From contig CM069870.1 of assembly GCA_036172665.1 (NCBI GenBank), positions 67,022,212-67,086,211 on the forward strand: a DNA stretch of 64,000 nt. Direction: 5' to 3'. The position numbers were made by a program, and so were the translations under genes. Shown here one piece after another: positions 12,601 through 24,292 of the stretch (its first letter is position 1; each line of letters starts with the position of its first letter). The notes below the pieces were generated by a model. The model was not told where the DNA came from, ran no database searches, and saw only the letters and a list, made by a program, of their open reading frames with translations. The DNA is from Prosopocoilus inquinatus. Its lineage: Eukaryota > Arthropoda > Insecta > Coleoptera > Lucanidae.

Positions 12601-14439
12601 ACTAACCGATAAAAAAGAAAATTCTAGTTCCAGATAGACGACGAGGCGGCGTTGGCAGTCACTTGTCAGTAGGGTGACGCCCTCTCTCGCAAATGAGTCG
12701 AATCTCGGTCAGTATCGAGTATCCTTATGGTACCGCAATGACATTCGAGACAGGCGTCGTTTTGGCGACCTCGAAGAAAAAGGGATTTTCACCGTATACG
12801 AACGTAGAAGCTAGTGTTGTTAAATTACCGGTAATTTATTTTTAATGTTACCTTACCGGTCATGTTACCGTAATATTACCAATTACAGCTCAAGTGGCAA
12901 CATCTGGCCTCGGGATTACCAATTATACTTTTAAGTAAAAAATGTGATTTTTACTCAATTTTCTGATTAATTTGACATCGAACAAGTATTACATTTTTGG
13001 CTTTTATTAAAAATGAGGTTTACGATATTTAGATATTATGTATTTCCGCTAAATAAATTCACATGTAAACGAAAGTCATTTTAGGTTAGGAAATATTTAT
13101 TTCCTTTTCTTAGTAAAAAAATAATAAATAATCAAAAATATTCCTTAACCATTTCTTTCATTGGTTTACTTAAGTTTTGCAAGTGTGTTATTCGACATTA
13201 CGACAGAAGTAACATACGGTAACAAATGAATGTTATCTTAGCGGTAACATTGGAAATATACCGTAAGGTAATTTTAGCGACTCACAACACTAGTAGAAGC
13301 GAAAATAGAAACGGAGCTAAAAGGCGGAAATAGAAACGAAAGTAAAAGCAGATTCCTCTGAAAAACCAATTAAAAACGTGACCAATTAAAAACGTGACCC
13401 ACGCTACATCGCACCCTAATTACCTCTGATTTTAATGCAGATACGGTTTATCCGCTCGGAAGAATTTACTTAAAATCAAATCAGACGACACTTAGGGCTT
13501 AAAGGCTTCTAGATACACATGTATTTTAGAACTTTACGCACAAATTCACGATTCGAAATGGTAATGACTTCCGAAGCTAAGATCGAAGATACCCGAAAAC
13601 GGTTCAGCAAAAGAGCGAGCCAATCCGTGCACAGGAGCGTGATGCCTAAGAGCAATGAAAGTCTTGATTTCAAAAGACGTCATTTCCGGAACGCAATGTT
13701 ACCACTTACCAAATCAAGCACGTACCACACGTGGTTGCCGAAAGCAACTAGCAATTAATCCGTAAACATGTTTTCTTGTTCAAAAAAGACGCAGAATTCT
13801 ATCGGTTTTTAAAAAAATTTTTCAATAAGCGTGGTTGCCAACTATCGTTAATAGCTAAAAGCAAAACACCAGATAAACTGCGTCAAATTTAAATAGGCTT
13901 TAAACTTTGTCTTTGGCTTATTTTGGGCTCTATTTCATAATGGAACTAAACGAGACTCACATTCTGATGAGGAAACAAATATGTTTTCACATTAGCTTTG
14001 AAAGCTGACTGTGATTTTCATTTTAAAGTCTCCTTTAGTTCGATTATGAAACCGGCCCTTTGTAATTTTCTTATGTGGAATTTAATTAATAATATCGTTA
14101 AATATTAATATCTAATGATTTTTTGACTTATTTGTGTTTTGAAAGTAAAAATAATTTCGCCAGTACCTACTTTTTGGAACTGATTATATTTTTCTGTTTT
14201 TTTTTTTAGTTGGATGCAGTCACAAGAGAGCGCCCCTGTACTTCGCCGAGAGCATAAACAATTCAGGATTCGTAGCTGCAGCATGCAACTCATACCAAGA
14301 GTTTTTGGCAAAGTCGTACACCGAAAACGTCATGGCGGCGATGGGAGAATACGCCGATAAAAATCTCCGGGGAGATTTTTACTTGAACACAAATCCAAAA
14401 TCACCGTACGCCATCGGTGTTCTATATCCAAATCAATAA
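6681..14439 (+). CDS. Lipase gene 1: pancreatic lipase/phospholipase A1-like, three coding exons
   Basis: Coding exons are 6681-7071, 10512-10748 and 14210-14439, all with GT-AG borders and matching phases, giving 285 residues. The family hydrolyses ester bonds of neutral or phospholipids outside the cell. The nucleophile elbow GHSLGSH gives Ser121; [11 protein letters not shown] gives Asp149; GCSHKRAP gives His214. The HGW motif (residues 44-46) before the first conserved helix is also present. The first ATG after the 5'UTR exon starts [11 protein letters not shown], which is already the first beta strand of the fold. No signal-peptide exon was found between 6398 and 6678, unlike genes 3 and 4. 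Either a small exon was missed or the protein has lost secretion. Two introns of ~3.4 kb are swollen by repeats. AATAAA (14435-14440) overlaps the stop codon. The family call is firm; substrate is unknown. Confidence 0.85.
7370..9010. repeat. T-rich degenerate repeat array ('tcgatcgtcttttgtttttaatcg' type)
   Basis: A motif around 'gtcgatcgtcttttgttt...atcgaa', often followed by 'gagtcgctttgc(a/g)gacgtc', recurs at least eight times with irregular spacing. The reverse-complement form recurs at 54590-55340 and a related A-rich stretch at 11420-11580. It may be a decayed satellite. ORFs through it are chance. Confidence 0.5.
9367..9836. mobile_element. Retrozyme-like composite B
   Basis: A minus-strand partial unit (to ~9552) is joined to a plus-strand unit. 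It is flanked by the 12-bp repeat ATCATATTTATG at 9355-9366 and 9837-9848. The inversion junction 'cctcgagcatggccgcc' is the same as in composite C at 17470-17486. The minus-strand arm stops before its hammerhead; the plus arm has one. It lies in intron 2 of lipase gene 1. Confidence 0.8.
9738..9784 (+). ncRNA. Hammerhead ribozyme, retrozyme B (helix II weakened)
   Basis: Helix I TCTCTG pairs with CAGAGG, CTGAAGA is at 9744-9750, and GAAA and palindromic ACAGCTGT are present. Helix II is AGCCC against AGAGCT, so one pair is lost compared with other copies. Position 17 is A instead of C, which hammerheads tolerate. Confidence 0.65.
12174..12319. mobile_element. 146-bp MITE, PIF/Harbinger-like
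   Basis: Terminal inverted repeats of ~35 bp (TGGCCGGTTGTACCAAACAC against its imperfect complement ending ...AACTGGCCA). It is flanked by the trinucleotide TTA at 12171-12173 and 12320-12322. A 3-bp TTA/TAA target duplication is typical of PIF/Harbinger elements. It lies in intron 3 of lipase gene 1. Confidence 0.7.
12655..13765. repeat. Dispersed repeat, copy 2
   Basis: Paralogue of 4675-5545 (see there). It contains its own insertion at 12811-13293 and lacks the MITE seen in copy 1. The 79-residue ORF at 13519-13758 is not conserved in copy 1 and is not taken as a gene. Confidence 0.65.
12811..13293. mobile_element. 483-bp non-autonomous transposon with CTAGTGTTGT ends
   Basis: It begins CTAGTGTTGTTAAATTACCG and ends with 'ACAACACTAG' preceded by an inverted 'aaattacc'-like arm. 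It is flanked by TAGAAG at 12805-12810 and 13294-13299. The other copy of the host repeat (near 4950) is uninterrupted here. Several internal 'ttaccg(g/t)' repeats are present. The superfamily is not clear. Confidence 0.7.
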
Positions 14440-14613
14440 AAAAACACTTATCATTATTTATTTCATACTATATAACATTTAGAATTCCGCTCATTTACTT
14501 CACAGGTGTGACTTAAGTTGCCTACTCTCCAGTTCTCCAGTTTTTAACCACATGTTTGTTTATTTTAACATATCTAAACGACCACCTGATTGGAAGGTTT
14601 TTTTCTCGATAGC

Positions 14614-14775
14614 ATCCGTTACCACCAAGGTCGAGACATAATTGGGCAAACTGCCCTCCATTCTGTAGAGCGGAGAATGCTAACGGATGGGTGGAGTACG
14701 CTGTGGCATACGCACTATCCGCTCTATAGAATGGAGCGACATTTGCCCAACTATGTCTGGGCCTTGGTTATCACA
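14614..14775. repeat. Foldback hairpin between convergent lipase genes 1 and 2
   Basis: Arms 'accaaggtcgagacataatt...ctccattctgtagagcgga' and 'tccgctctatagaatggag...actatgtctgggccttggt' are inverted. It lies in the 398-bp gap between the stop codons of lipase genes 1 and 2. If transcribed it would make a long hairpin near both 3' ends. Confidence 0.7.
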
Positions 14776-14837
14776 TTTATAAAAAAAATGGGTAAGGGAG
14801 GATTGTTTATATAATTTCATTAAACAACTTTACACTT

Positions 14838-15837
14838 TTACAATTCGATCGCAAAAGGAGGTGTCGAATGCGTTGCAAAATAATACACGCCCTCGGCGTC
14901 CCTGGGCACATTTTCCCCAAAAACGATCGTCGTTTTTCCACTGCATTTTCCCGCACTGTAATCCCCCCAGCTTGCACATCGTGCGGCCTTGAAAGCAACG
15001 GAGTTCACCGACTCTATAAAATACAAATTCGAACGGGCGTGACTACAGTTATCTGAAAATAAAAATAATAAAATAAAAGTTACTAAAACGGCAACGCAGA
15101 ATTATTTTAAGTGAGATGGCAGCAACTCTTCAACCCTTCTCTCTTAAAAAAACAAAGAAAATTGTACTAACCATCTACTTCATAGGGTGGACACCCCGGT
15201 TGAAACTCCCCCCCATTCGGATAAAAATCCACGTCGCCTATCGGCGCACCAAATCCGTAATAACCAACGTTGGTGTGAATCACATCGAGGAATTCCGCGT
15301 CACCTTTCGCGAGCCTTCCATCCTCCCCCACGTCGACGTGTTCGAAGGTGGGGCCCCCAGGATCCGTGCCTGTAATCCGCCCTATTTTCCTCCCCGTTTT
15401 CGTGTAGATTCTCTTCCCCGCGAAGCCAGCGACGTGCGAACCCAGGGAATGCCCGATTATGTGCACCCGCTCCAGGTTAACCCCCGACGCTATTATGAAA
15501 TCGCCCAGAAAATAACCAGCGGGTTTTGAGTTGGCGATGGAAATTTCCAAGGCTTTGCTTCCGGCCTTGGACCAGTCGATGAGGACCACCGTGTGCTCGC
15601 CGCCGCCTTTGGCGAAGTACGCGTTCTTGAGGGGTTCGTACCAGTAGGTCGTTTCGTTGGAGAGCCAGCCGTGGATGAGGATCTTCAAGGGGTGGTTTGG
15701 ATTTATGCGCAAGTTTGAGACGCCCGCTTCGTCTGTGTAGACCCCATTCGTTGGGTTGGTGAAGACGCGGTAGGTCAAGTCTGTTTTTACGGCGTCCGCT
15801 AGTGAGAAGTTTACGGGGGGTAAGTTAAAGGTAGATT
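14838..15837 (-). CDS. Lipase gene 2: pancreatic lipase/phospholipase A1-like (5' exon not found)
   Basis: Two exons on the minus strand, 15837-15172 and 15052-14838, join at GATG|GTTAGT and TTTTCAG|AT with matching phase. The protein has HGW in 'LIHGWLSN', the nucleophile elbow [23 protein letters not shown] with the acid, and NCSHARS with the histidine, so the triad is intact. The acceptor at 15838 is good and leaves a one-base codon remainder, so a short upstream exon (start and signal peptide) is required. I could not identify it in 15840-16400. An in-frame ATG at 15874 lies inside the presumed intron and is not accepted. The order of conserved blocks matches genes 1, 3 and 4, so tandem duplication of one ancestor is likely. 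Confidence 0.85.
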
Positions 15838-16964
15838 CTGAAAAAAAAAGAAAAAAACAAAAATCAAATGGCAAAGAACAATAATATTACGCTGACGATA
15901 TAGATAGGTACAAAAGGACAGAAAATATCTACAAAACTAAAGATGAGCGCAAGAAAACTTGTAGATAGTGTACAAAATAAATCTTTTATAATTGCAGTAA
16001 CGTAAAACATAAGAAAATTGAACCTGGGGTTCAGTTTAGAATCGCCCGAAACGAGATAAGACGCGTACTTTTTCTTTTAAGCTCTCGGTATCTACGTAAT
16101 AACTAATTTCTATTTCAATTGTTAATTGTTTTTACCAACTTTTTTGTAACATCACCCTGCCTTCGCTTGGAACTCCTTCACCACACAAACCTCCTAGGTG
16201 GCGCGGTGATGTCGCTTGGGGTTGATTTCTCAAAGCTTCCCACGTGCGTCCGGTACACTACATAAGAATCGCATCAACAGGTTTCCACATGCTCATCGAA
16301 AAATGGAACATAAGGACTTTACTCAATATCGTATTTCATTGAATGCGCGAAATTAAAGTAAAATATATTAATTTCCTCGTAGAAAGAAACTGTCGTTGCA
16401 ATTCTCACCCTGTAGCTTATCATTTAGAGTTTAAATGAAATAAAATGCTTTTTTATACACATAGGAACTTTGAATTCTTACAATATTTTTGAGTGTAAGT
16501 CTTTATTCAGTAATAACAGAAAATTCAATTTTAATAGAGAATTAAAATTCAAGATCAAAAGAAAATTCAAACATAATTTAAAAAAACAGGATATAAAAGT
16601 AGTAACGAATTCAACAATAACAGAAAATTTGAAAATTCAAACAAGATTTAAAAAAATATAGAATCTAAAAGTAATATCAAATTCAATAGAAAGAAATAGA
16701 CAAATCAATAGTTAAAAACAAATTTAAAGGAACAGAAAATTCAAAAACAATTACAAGATAACGTAAAATCCGATATAATATAAAAATCGAAAATGAAAGA
16801 AGATGCGAAATTTGAAGAGAAAATTGTGTGAACTACTTTATTCAAAGATAATGAAAAATTAACTTTCAGCAAAAGCAACTAAGAAACTTTGTCGTGGAAA
16901 AAGATAATTTTTGTTTCTTTAAGAAACAAAAATGTGATATTCTAAATTATTAAAAAATTATAAC
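15838..16964. other. No gene seen; A-rich 3' half
   Basis: It should hold the missing first exon of lipase gene 2. From 16470 it becomes A-rich with repeated 'aaaattcaa' words. The 63-residue ORF there is low complexity. Confidence 0.4.
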
Positions 16965-17169
16965 TAAAAAAGTAAAATGAACATATAAAATAGCGACATC
17001 TTACTATCGCTTTTTGACCTAACATTGCAGTAGGATAGACAAATTGAAGCGGGATTTGCTCCTAATGAGTCCCCCATGCAAGGCGGCCATGCTTGCTGTC
17101 AAAGCATAATGAAAGATTTTAGAAAATTTTGTGCAAATCGTTTTTGATTGCAGTGAGAACCTCGAGCAG

Positions 17170-17216
17170 TCTCTGGACAGCTGTTTCAGCCCTGCTTGGG
17201 GCTTCTTCAGCAGAAA
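17170..17216 (-). ncRNA. Hammerhead ribozyme, retrozyme C left arm
   Basis: Minus-strand copy with an intact core (CTGAAGA, GAAA), helix II AGCCC/GGGCT and helix III ACAGCTGT. Helix I uses CAGAG opposite TTCTG. Confidence 0.8.
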
Positions 17217-17663
17217 CGTAGCTCGACATTCCCACTGCAGACCAAAAACGACTTGCCCAATTTATTCGCAAATGCGATGTAAGAATGATGAACATATAAA
17301 ATAGCGACATCTTACTATCGCTTTTTGACCTAACATTGCAGTAGGATAGACAAATTGAAGCGGGATTTGCTCCTAATGAGTCCCCCATGCAAGGCGGCCA
17401 TGCTTGCTGTCAAAGCATAATGAAAGATTTTAGAAAATTTTGTGCAAATCGTTTTTGATTGCAGTGAGAACCTCGAGCATGGCCGCCTTGCATGGGGGAC
17501 TCATTAGGAGCAAATCCCGCTTCAATTTGTCTATCCTACTGCAATGTTAGGTCAAAAAGCGATAGTAAGATGTCGCTATTTTATATGTTCATCATTCTTA
17601 CATCGCATTTGCGAATAAATTGGGCAAGTCGTTTTTGGTCTGCAGTGGGAATGTCGAGCTACG

Positions 17664-17709
17664 TTTCTGCTGAAGAAGCCCCAAGCAGGGCTGAAACAGC
17701 TGTCCAGAG
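17664..17709 (+). ncRNA. Hammerhead ribozyme, first tandem unit of retrozyme C
   Basis: Helix I 17664-17669 pairs with 17705-17709. The core CTGAAGA is 17670-17676. Helix II is 17677-17681 with 17688-17692. GAAA is 17693-17696 and helix III palindrome 17696-17703. The expected cut is after C17704. Confidence 0.85.
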
Positions 17710-17974
17710 ACTGCTCGAGGTTCTCACTGCAATCAAAAACGATTTGCACAAAATTTTCTAAAATCTTTCATTATGCTTTGACAGCAAGCATGGCCGCCTT
17801 GCATGGGGGACTCATTAGGAGCAAATCCCGCTTCAATTTGTCTATCCTACTGCAATGTTAGGTCAAAAAGCGATAGTAAGATGTCGCTATTTTATATGTT
17901 CATCATTCTTACATCGCATTTGCGAATAAATTGGGCAAGTCGTTTTTGGTCTGCAGTGGGAATGTCGAGCTACG

Positions 17975-18020
17975 TTTCTGCTGAAGAAGCCCCAAGCAGG
18001 GCTGAAACAGCTGTCCAGAG
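17975..18020 (+). ncRNA. Hammerhead ribozyme, second tandem unit of retrozyme C
   Basis: Identical motif exactly 311 bp downstream of the previous one. The expected cut is after C18015. Confidence 0.85.
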
Positions 18021-18299
18021 ACTGCTCGAGGTTCTCACTGCAATCAAAAACGATTTGCACAAAATTTTCTATAATAAAAAAGTAAAGTAAAATTTTAATT
18101 ATTAGATACCATGTTTCAATAATAATTATTTCTAATGGAATTTGCCTTACTTTGGTATATATATATTTTGATGCTTTATTACACGAGTTTTCTTATGCTT
18201 GTTTGTCATAGTTTTATAAGCTGTAAATGCCTGTTTATGTATGGGACGTTCAAATATAAATACGTTTGTCGTTGGCGTTGGTTCGATGAATGAAATGAT

Positions 18300-21200
18300 A
18301 AGAAACGACGTAGAATGTTAGTACATTCTTATGTTAGAAGAAGTTGCTAAGAATGATTAAGAAGTCTGTCTTTGCTGCGTTTTTTCGGGTATTATAGGCG
18401 CGCTACATTCCGTTGCACGTCATTAGTTAATGATGACGTCAGATGCACGCTGTGCTGGGGAAATTAACGTGCAGCACAGCCAGCAGCATCAGTCGTGACG
18501 ATTGTGGGTGTTTCTTAAACGACACGAAAATGAGCGCCACCTAATTTTAATCCGAGATAAGGGAAAAGAGGATCAAGGAAAAAGGAAACGACTAAACATA
18601 TGCAATAAAATATCAAAAAGGTTCAAAAATCAAAACAGTAAAACCAAAATATGACTAAGCCAATACGTTAACCAGAATGACAGTATGTATCGGGCTTAAC
18701 GTCACCAAATGTGTGGCGGATACGTCATCAGTCATCAGTTTCGCACGATTTGGGAGGGAAAGGCGAAAATTTGGTATGAAATAAAAAAAAAACTTCTCTT
18801 TGTGCCTAAAATGAATTATTCTTTCAATTCATCAACGCTGACTTCCTTGAAAAACAGAATTTAAATTAACAAAATAGAAAAAAAATTCGGTTAGGATTAA
18901 ATCGATTACCAGAAAAAAAAAAACAAACACCCACATTCGCGAAATTAATTTCAAATTGAGGAAATTGACTATTGAAAAGAAATTGAAACTAAAATAAAAT
19001 AAAAAACTTCAACGAGGAAAGGAGCGCTAATTAGTGAACTGAGAGGAACCGCACCGATTTGCCCCTTTTCGGGGCTCTCGGGGTTTTCATATCCCCTTCC
19101 TTTATTTGGATTGTAATAAACGGGGGCGATAGGATGTTGCATTTGCTATGCAAAAATATCCTCAATTGAATAATGCATAAATTATGGGCAAATATTGCAA
19201 ATCTCGAGAGCCGACTCCGTTCCTTCGGCGAATGAAGTCTCTGCTTCAAGTTGAAACTCTAAGAAATGCTCAGCCTTTCCTAACTGACTCTGACCTAATT
19301 ATAATTACGCATTACGAAACATTATAATAACATAAGGAGTAATTTAATCGCAACATTTAATTACCTATAAAAAACTTTATATCTATCCATACCGAATCTT
19401 TTATACAAATACCGTTGGCGTGAGGCGCCCCAAAGTAACGTTGAATATCAAACGAATTATGCGGCGTGAAGCGCCCAAAGCCACGTTAGCAACACATATA
19501 GTAAAATTCAGTAGCAGGCCGTAGCGCAATTAATTTTTGAACAATCCCACCTGATAACTCTTCCTCGCAGATTGTTCTACCGTTTTTTTCATCGGCGACA
19601 CCACAGCATCAGCGGTCCTTTGTGTGATGGAAATGCAGAATATCGGAAAAGCGTCGTTTTTCTTTAGCCTGAGCTCATCCAATGCAAAATGGGAGGCCAA
19701 AATTAACAGTTGTCGCCAAAGATAAGACTTGTAGCTTAACATAAGAACTTGTCGCCTAGCATTACTAACCTGTCCTGTACGTCAGAAATGAGACCAAAAC
19801 AACTCCGAGGAGTTTCCATGCCAAGGCAAAAACCGACACAACGTCGTAGACGAAGGAAACATCCCCGAGGTTCCTTCCAAAAGCTAATTTTTTTCGCCCC
19901 GAAGGACCAAAGCTGGTGTATGGGAAGTTGCCTCGTGCAATATCGGACGGATTCGACATCTTTCGTATGGGTCTCAGGTCTACTCGTCCAAGCTTAAGCT
20001 CCATTTAAAATCATCAGAATAGTTGCGTTGTTATGGCAACGGCACCGACTGTGCATGCCCGTGGATCGCGACCAATCAAAATAAATCGCCGCAGTCTAGT
20101 CTGACTTCACGAGAGATCGCACAGATACCAGCGCGACCAGGTATTTGGCTTTACGCATGTAAATTAAAGCATATGAGACAACTTCTCACATACTAACTTT
20201 GCTGAAGGACGGCACATACGAAAAGTGGGCCTAAGACACAGAGATGTCGCTAAACGACTGACATCGAGTTATACGCCTGGAGGACACCATGCCGAATAAC
20301 GTGTATTACTGAAAATAGATCAGGCCGCAGGATTTTAGTATGGCAAAATGAACTGAGTATGGAGTATCGCGCATTTTGTCACACATATGTTCGTTACTCC
20401 TCCGGTTACTTAACCTCTATGACGACTGACGCTCCGAAGCTCGTCGCAAATTAAACAAAAGGAGACTAACCATGCCCCCAAATGTTTGAAAGGAGGATGG
20501 CAACAGCAGGGACCAATGAGTCAAACTGATGTAAGCGAAAACGAATGGTTTTAGAGACCAAGGGTGAAACCAATTTAATCCGTCCAACGGTATATGAACC
20601 CGCAAAAACTCGAAGTTCGCATGAACTGATCTGATAGAAAAAAAAAAACAGACGTTACGGAAATTTTATGGCTGTTTAAACGCGTGAAATATTAATTTCG
20701 CCGCTATTTTCACGCACCAGAAAAAGAACTGCGTCTGCAATCGTTTCAACAGATGATGCAATCCTATCTAGAAAAAGAATAGAATCTCCGAACGATATCG
20801 TCTTTTTTTATAACTATAAAGGAATGCCGAGGCCTCGACCATATTGCACTAATTCATGGCCGGAATATTTCGAAACGCAAGCTGAAATAAGCGTTCAAAA
20901 CGAAACGCAAAATGTGCGATTATACGCAGATTGAGATTTAATTATATCAGCGACGACGAGAAGATGGCAAGAAAATATTTTTACCGCCATAAAAAAGCTG
21001 ATTGTGTTGCAATAAAATTTTGGCGAACTGGGTGCGCCAGTTGAAGCATTCAAACATAAAAAGAATTTCCCAATATTGCGAAATCGGAATAAATGAGAAT
21101 TGAACGGAATATACAGGTCGTTTCCTGAAAGCGGTTTTCCACACCGTAACAGCTGTGTTGATAAATACACTTTATGTGTGCAATACAATACAATACGGTG

Positions 21201-21340
21201 AGATTTTTTATAAAACTGAATATACTATGTAAAAATTCCTTTGTATTTTAAGTACTTATCAACACAGTATCATATCGTACATCATCATTAATTAATGACG
21301 TGCAACGGACTAAGCGCAGCTTGCATGTATCTGTGGACGA
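18300..21340. repeat. Old dispersed repeat, related to 29330-30300
   Basis: Shared landmarks with 29330-30300 include 'gcagcacagccagcagc(a/t)tcagtcgtga' (18470 and 29352), 'gcgtcgcaaatta' type words and 'ggaaattttatg'. A ~30-bp sequence (ccgttgcacgtcatta) at 18410-18440 is repeated in inverted form at 21283-21310 and may mark element ends. No ORF with recognisable domains; ORFs of 60-97 residues here are scattered and unsupported. Confidence 0.45.
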
Positions 21341-24292
21341 GTCGAACACTTATTTTGATTCACCCCATATACACGCAAAAATAAAATTGAGGGTAATTCT
21401 TTTTAGTAAAAGAAAGAATGGTCGATTACAATTTAGAAAATTAATGTTGATATTCTTAAGTACGCACACAAAACTTCTTACCTGCAATTGAGTGACCTAC
21501 ATTGTGCAGGAGGTAAACCATGAACACGCAGATTGAAAGCCGTCCTTGATCCTTGCTGTTGCTCATCGTGCTCTACCTGAAACGGTGAAAACGTTTTGTC
21601 TAAAAATAATTCTGGCTAACCGCAAGGTACACGTGGAACGAAACATTTAGCACAATTCAGCTCTCAAGTTGGATGTGTCAAAATGAAAAAAAAAAGAAAA
21701 AAGAATCTGTAATTGATTGCTTGCAAAATGCAGAATGTTTTATCTTTCTCTTACCTTATTACTGTCGTTGTAAGTCGGAAGGCGGAATGTTTGTTAATTT
21801 GTTTTAAACAATTTAGTAAGCGAGGTCAAAGTTCTACTTAAAACGAAATAAAAGCGATGTAAAGGCTGAAACACGTTTGAAGTTCGGTTTCGCAGGTGGT
21901 CGCGGTTTGGAGCTGACGCAATGTTTCATCATAAATTGTATTGTTTACACTTTATATGTTTGCGGTCTAGAGTCCGAGTATTTTCGAATCGACACAATAC
22001 CCAGAAACGTGAATTCGTAAGAGGGTCCAATAAGCCACTGGCATCTTAGCCGGAGTTCGTGCAGATTCGAGAGTATTTGGACTCTAGAATGACAAAAGTC
22101 GCGAAAGCGCTGCGAACGCGAACCTCAAATGTGTTTGAGCCTTAACGCGTAAGTACTCCAACACTGAAAACAGAGAACTCGCGCCCGTTCGGATTTGTCA
22201 ACGTATCAAAACAATACGTTTTGCGTTATCATCGTCGTTGCAATTTTAATAAAATGCAAATACTCAATAACTGTATAGTGTACTGGAAAGTTTGCAAAAT
22301 ACGCAATATCTTTTCTACTAAAAATTTACTAACGAGCATTTAGGGACACAACACGACAAGAACAGTCCTGTATTTTTTTTTTTAAACAAACAACAAAAAA
22401 ATATTCATTTCGTCATTTTGCTTTTGCGAGTTTTCTCGAAACATCAACCGATTATAAAAATGTGCCATCTCACTGGGTTTTCTGTGAAAAAAATTAAAAA
22501 TAAGGAAAAAGTAATTTTATAAGGGCGCCTCCACAATGAAGCTCAAAAAGTTTTTTACCTTGCTCTTTGGATTTCAAGAAAAAAATCTTCGCATGGAGGA
22601 ACAACTCAAAGAAAGAACGCTGCAGGTTTTCGGATTTCAGGAGAGTTCCTCCCGTTCAGAACAGAAACATAAAAAACGATTTTGCACGCTCCCAACTACG
22701 AAACGTACGCATCTTTAAAGTAAAGAAATAAATTGTTTCTATCTATATCTCGACGTCTGTGTATGTACTTCGCTTTCACTTCGAACGAACTTCTAATGAT
22801 TAAGGCTATCCCCGCACACTAATGAGGCGACAACGATTTTCTGCAAAACTTTTTTGACTATTTTTTCTGTTAGTGTGTTTTTTCAATGCTTTTTTAATAG
22901 GACGACGTGCACACCGATACAACAAGACAAGAAACAGTTTAAAACACGTCGAAACAATCGCACGTTTTTACTAAAAGCGTTCTGGTGTTACATTACTCAA
23001 AGAAAAGCGGTTTACTTTGTCATCAATATGATTAAGCCCTTTAATTTATGTATTAGAGAAAAAATAATTTTTAGAGAACGTTCCTAATGCTGTAAAATGT
23101 TTTGGCTGTAAACGTTTTCGTTTCATCAGATCATACGGTTGTGGCTGGCCGAAATGTTATACGTTAAAGCAGTAAAAAAACGTTTTCGCTTTACCAGTTT
23201 GGGGGCAGCCTAAATAAAATCATGAGACACGCAAATCTGATAAGAACGACTATTTCGACTTGTTTCCTACACAGCTGATGACCATGAGTGATGTATAAGT
23301 GGGTTTTTGAGCTATGGCTGGCTATTATTAGATATGAATTTGCTGATGATTAGATAATGACTTGCGACTTTTATGAAGTTACGAAGGGCAGCGTAAGATA
23401 AAGTTCACAAATTACACACTTAAGATAAGATGAATCACAAAATAAGATTGTTGAGATCAGGTTCGCTTGCACTGGTTACACATGAGTGTCTTCATCTCGT
23501 AGTACACTGCAACCAGTGTAAGTGAATCGAAAACGCTTTTATTTTATTTTTTTTAATTTATTTGTGACATTAAATAACACACAAAATTCGGCTTAAAGCC
23601 GTAGCCATAAATAATGGTATCGTCATAGCGTACGGTCGGTCCAGTTCTTCTTCACCAATGTATGGTGAAGACGTCGAAAGCCGGGTCCACATCTATGCTG
23701 CGCTGCTCTCCAAAAGGACCGTCACAACCAGCCAGCAATTAACACTTGTTCATCAAGCTTAAATAACTTAAGCCACGATAGAAAATAGGTCGTATAAAAG
23801 CCGAAACTAAAAATAAGTCGGAGCTAAAAAAGCTGTAGGTGAAGGAAAGTTTGACAAAAAGAACCTGCACGAAAGAGAAACATATCTGTCCTGTACTCCA
23901 AGGACGAGGCTTGAGACAAACTCTGAACTCTGTTCTAGCAGCGCCAAATGTAAACAAAAATAAATAGAGAATTATCTCTTATCTTTCTTGGAACTGTCCA
24001 TTCACATCTCTAGACTTGCAGTCTGCTTCCTCCCCTTCGGAAAATCTCTGTGACGCCCATGAGTACGATAAGAAGGAACTCATGTTGAAGATAATGTTGC
24101 TTACAGTACAAGAAATAACTTCGTGCTTAGTGATCGCTGCAGATAATCAAATCAAGGAGATTTTATGTCCGGCAATTCTTTGGGCGCAGCTTGTAGTATA
24201 TTTTTATAGCAATTTTAATTAAAAATTCATATTGTACGAAAACGTGTTAACATTTCTGAGGCAAACGTTTGTGTTCATAGTTATAACAATAA
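21341..24292. other. No gene seen
   Basis: AT-rich with short unsupported ORFs. A ~55-bp hairpin at 23462-23516 (cttgcactggtt / aaccagtgtaag) resembles the outer end of the foldback element at 34.6 kb. 23570-23960 resembles the repeat at 19.4 and 29.6 kb. Confidence 0.4.

Larger units (their letters stand above)
16977..18074. mobile_element. Retrozyme-like composite C with tandem dimer of 311-bp units
   Basis: Flanked by the 12-bp repeat TAAAAAAGTAAA at 16965-16976 and 18075-18086. The left part (to 17476) is minus-strand, about one and a half units. The right part is plus-strand: unit 17477-17787, then a second unit from 17788, exactly 311 bp later and nearly identical. Each complete unit holds one hammerhead, so a transcript from the right arm would carry two ribozymes 311 nt apart. 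That is the layout from which circular monomers are excised in described plant and animal retrozymes. There is no RT, GIY-YIG or other conserved protein. Confidence 0.85.
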
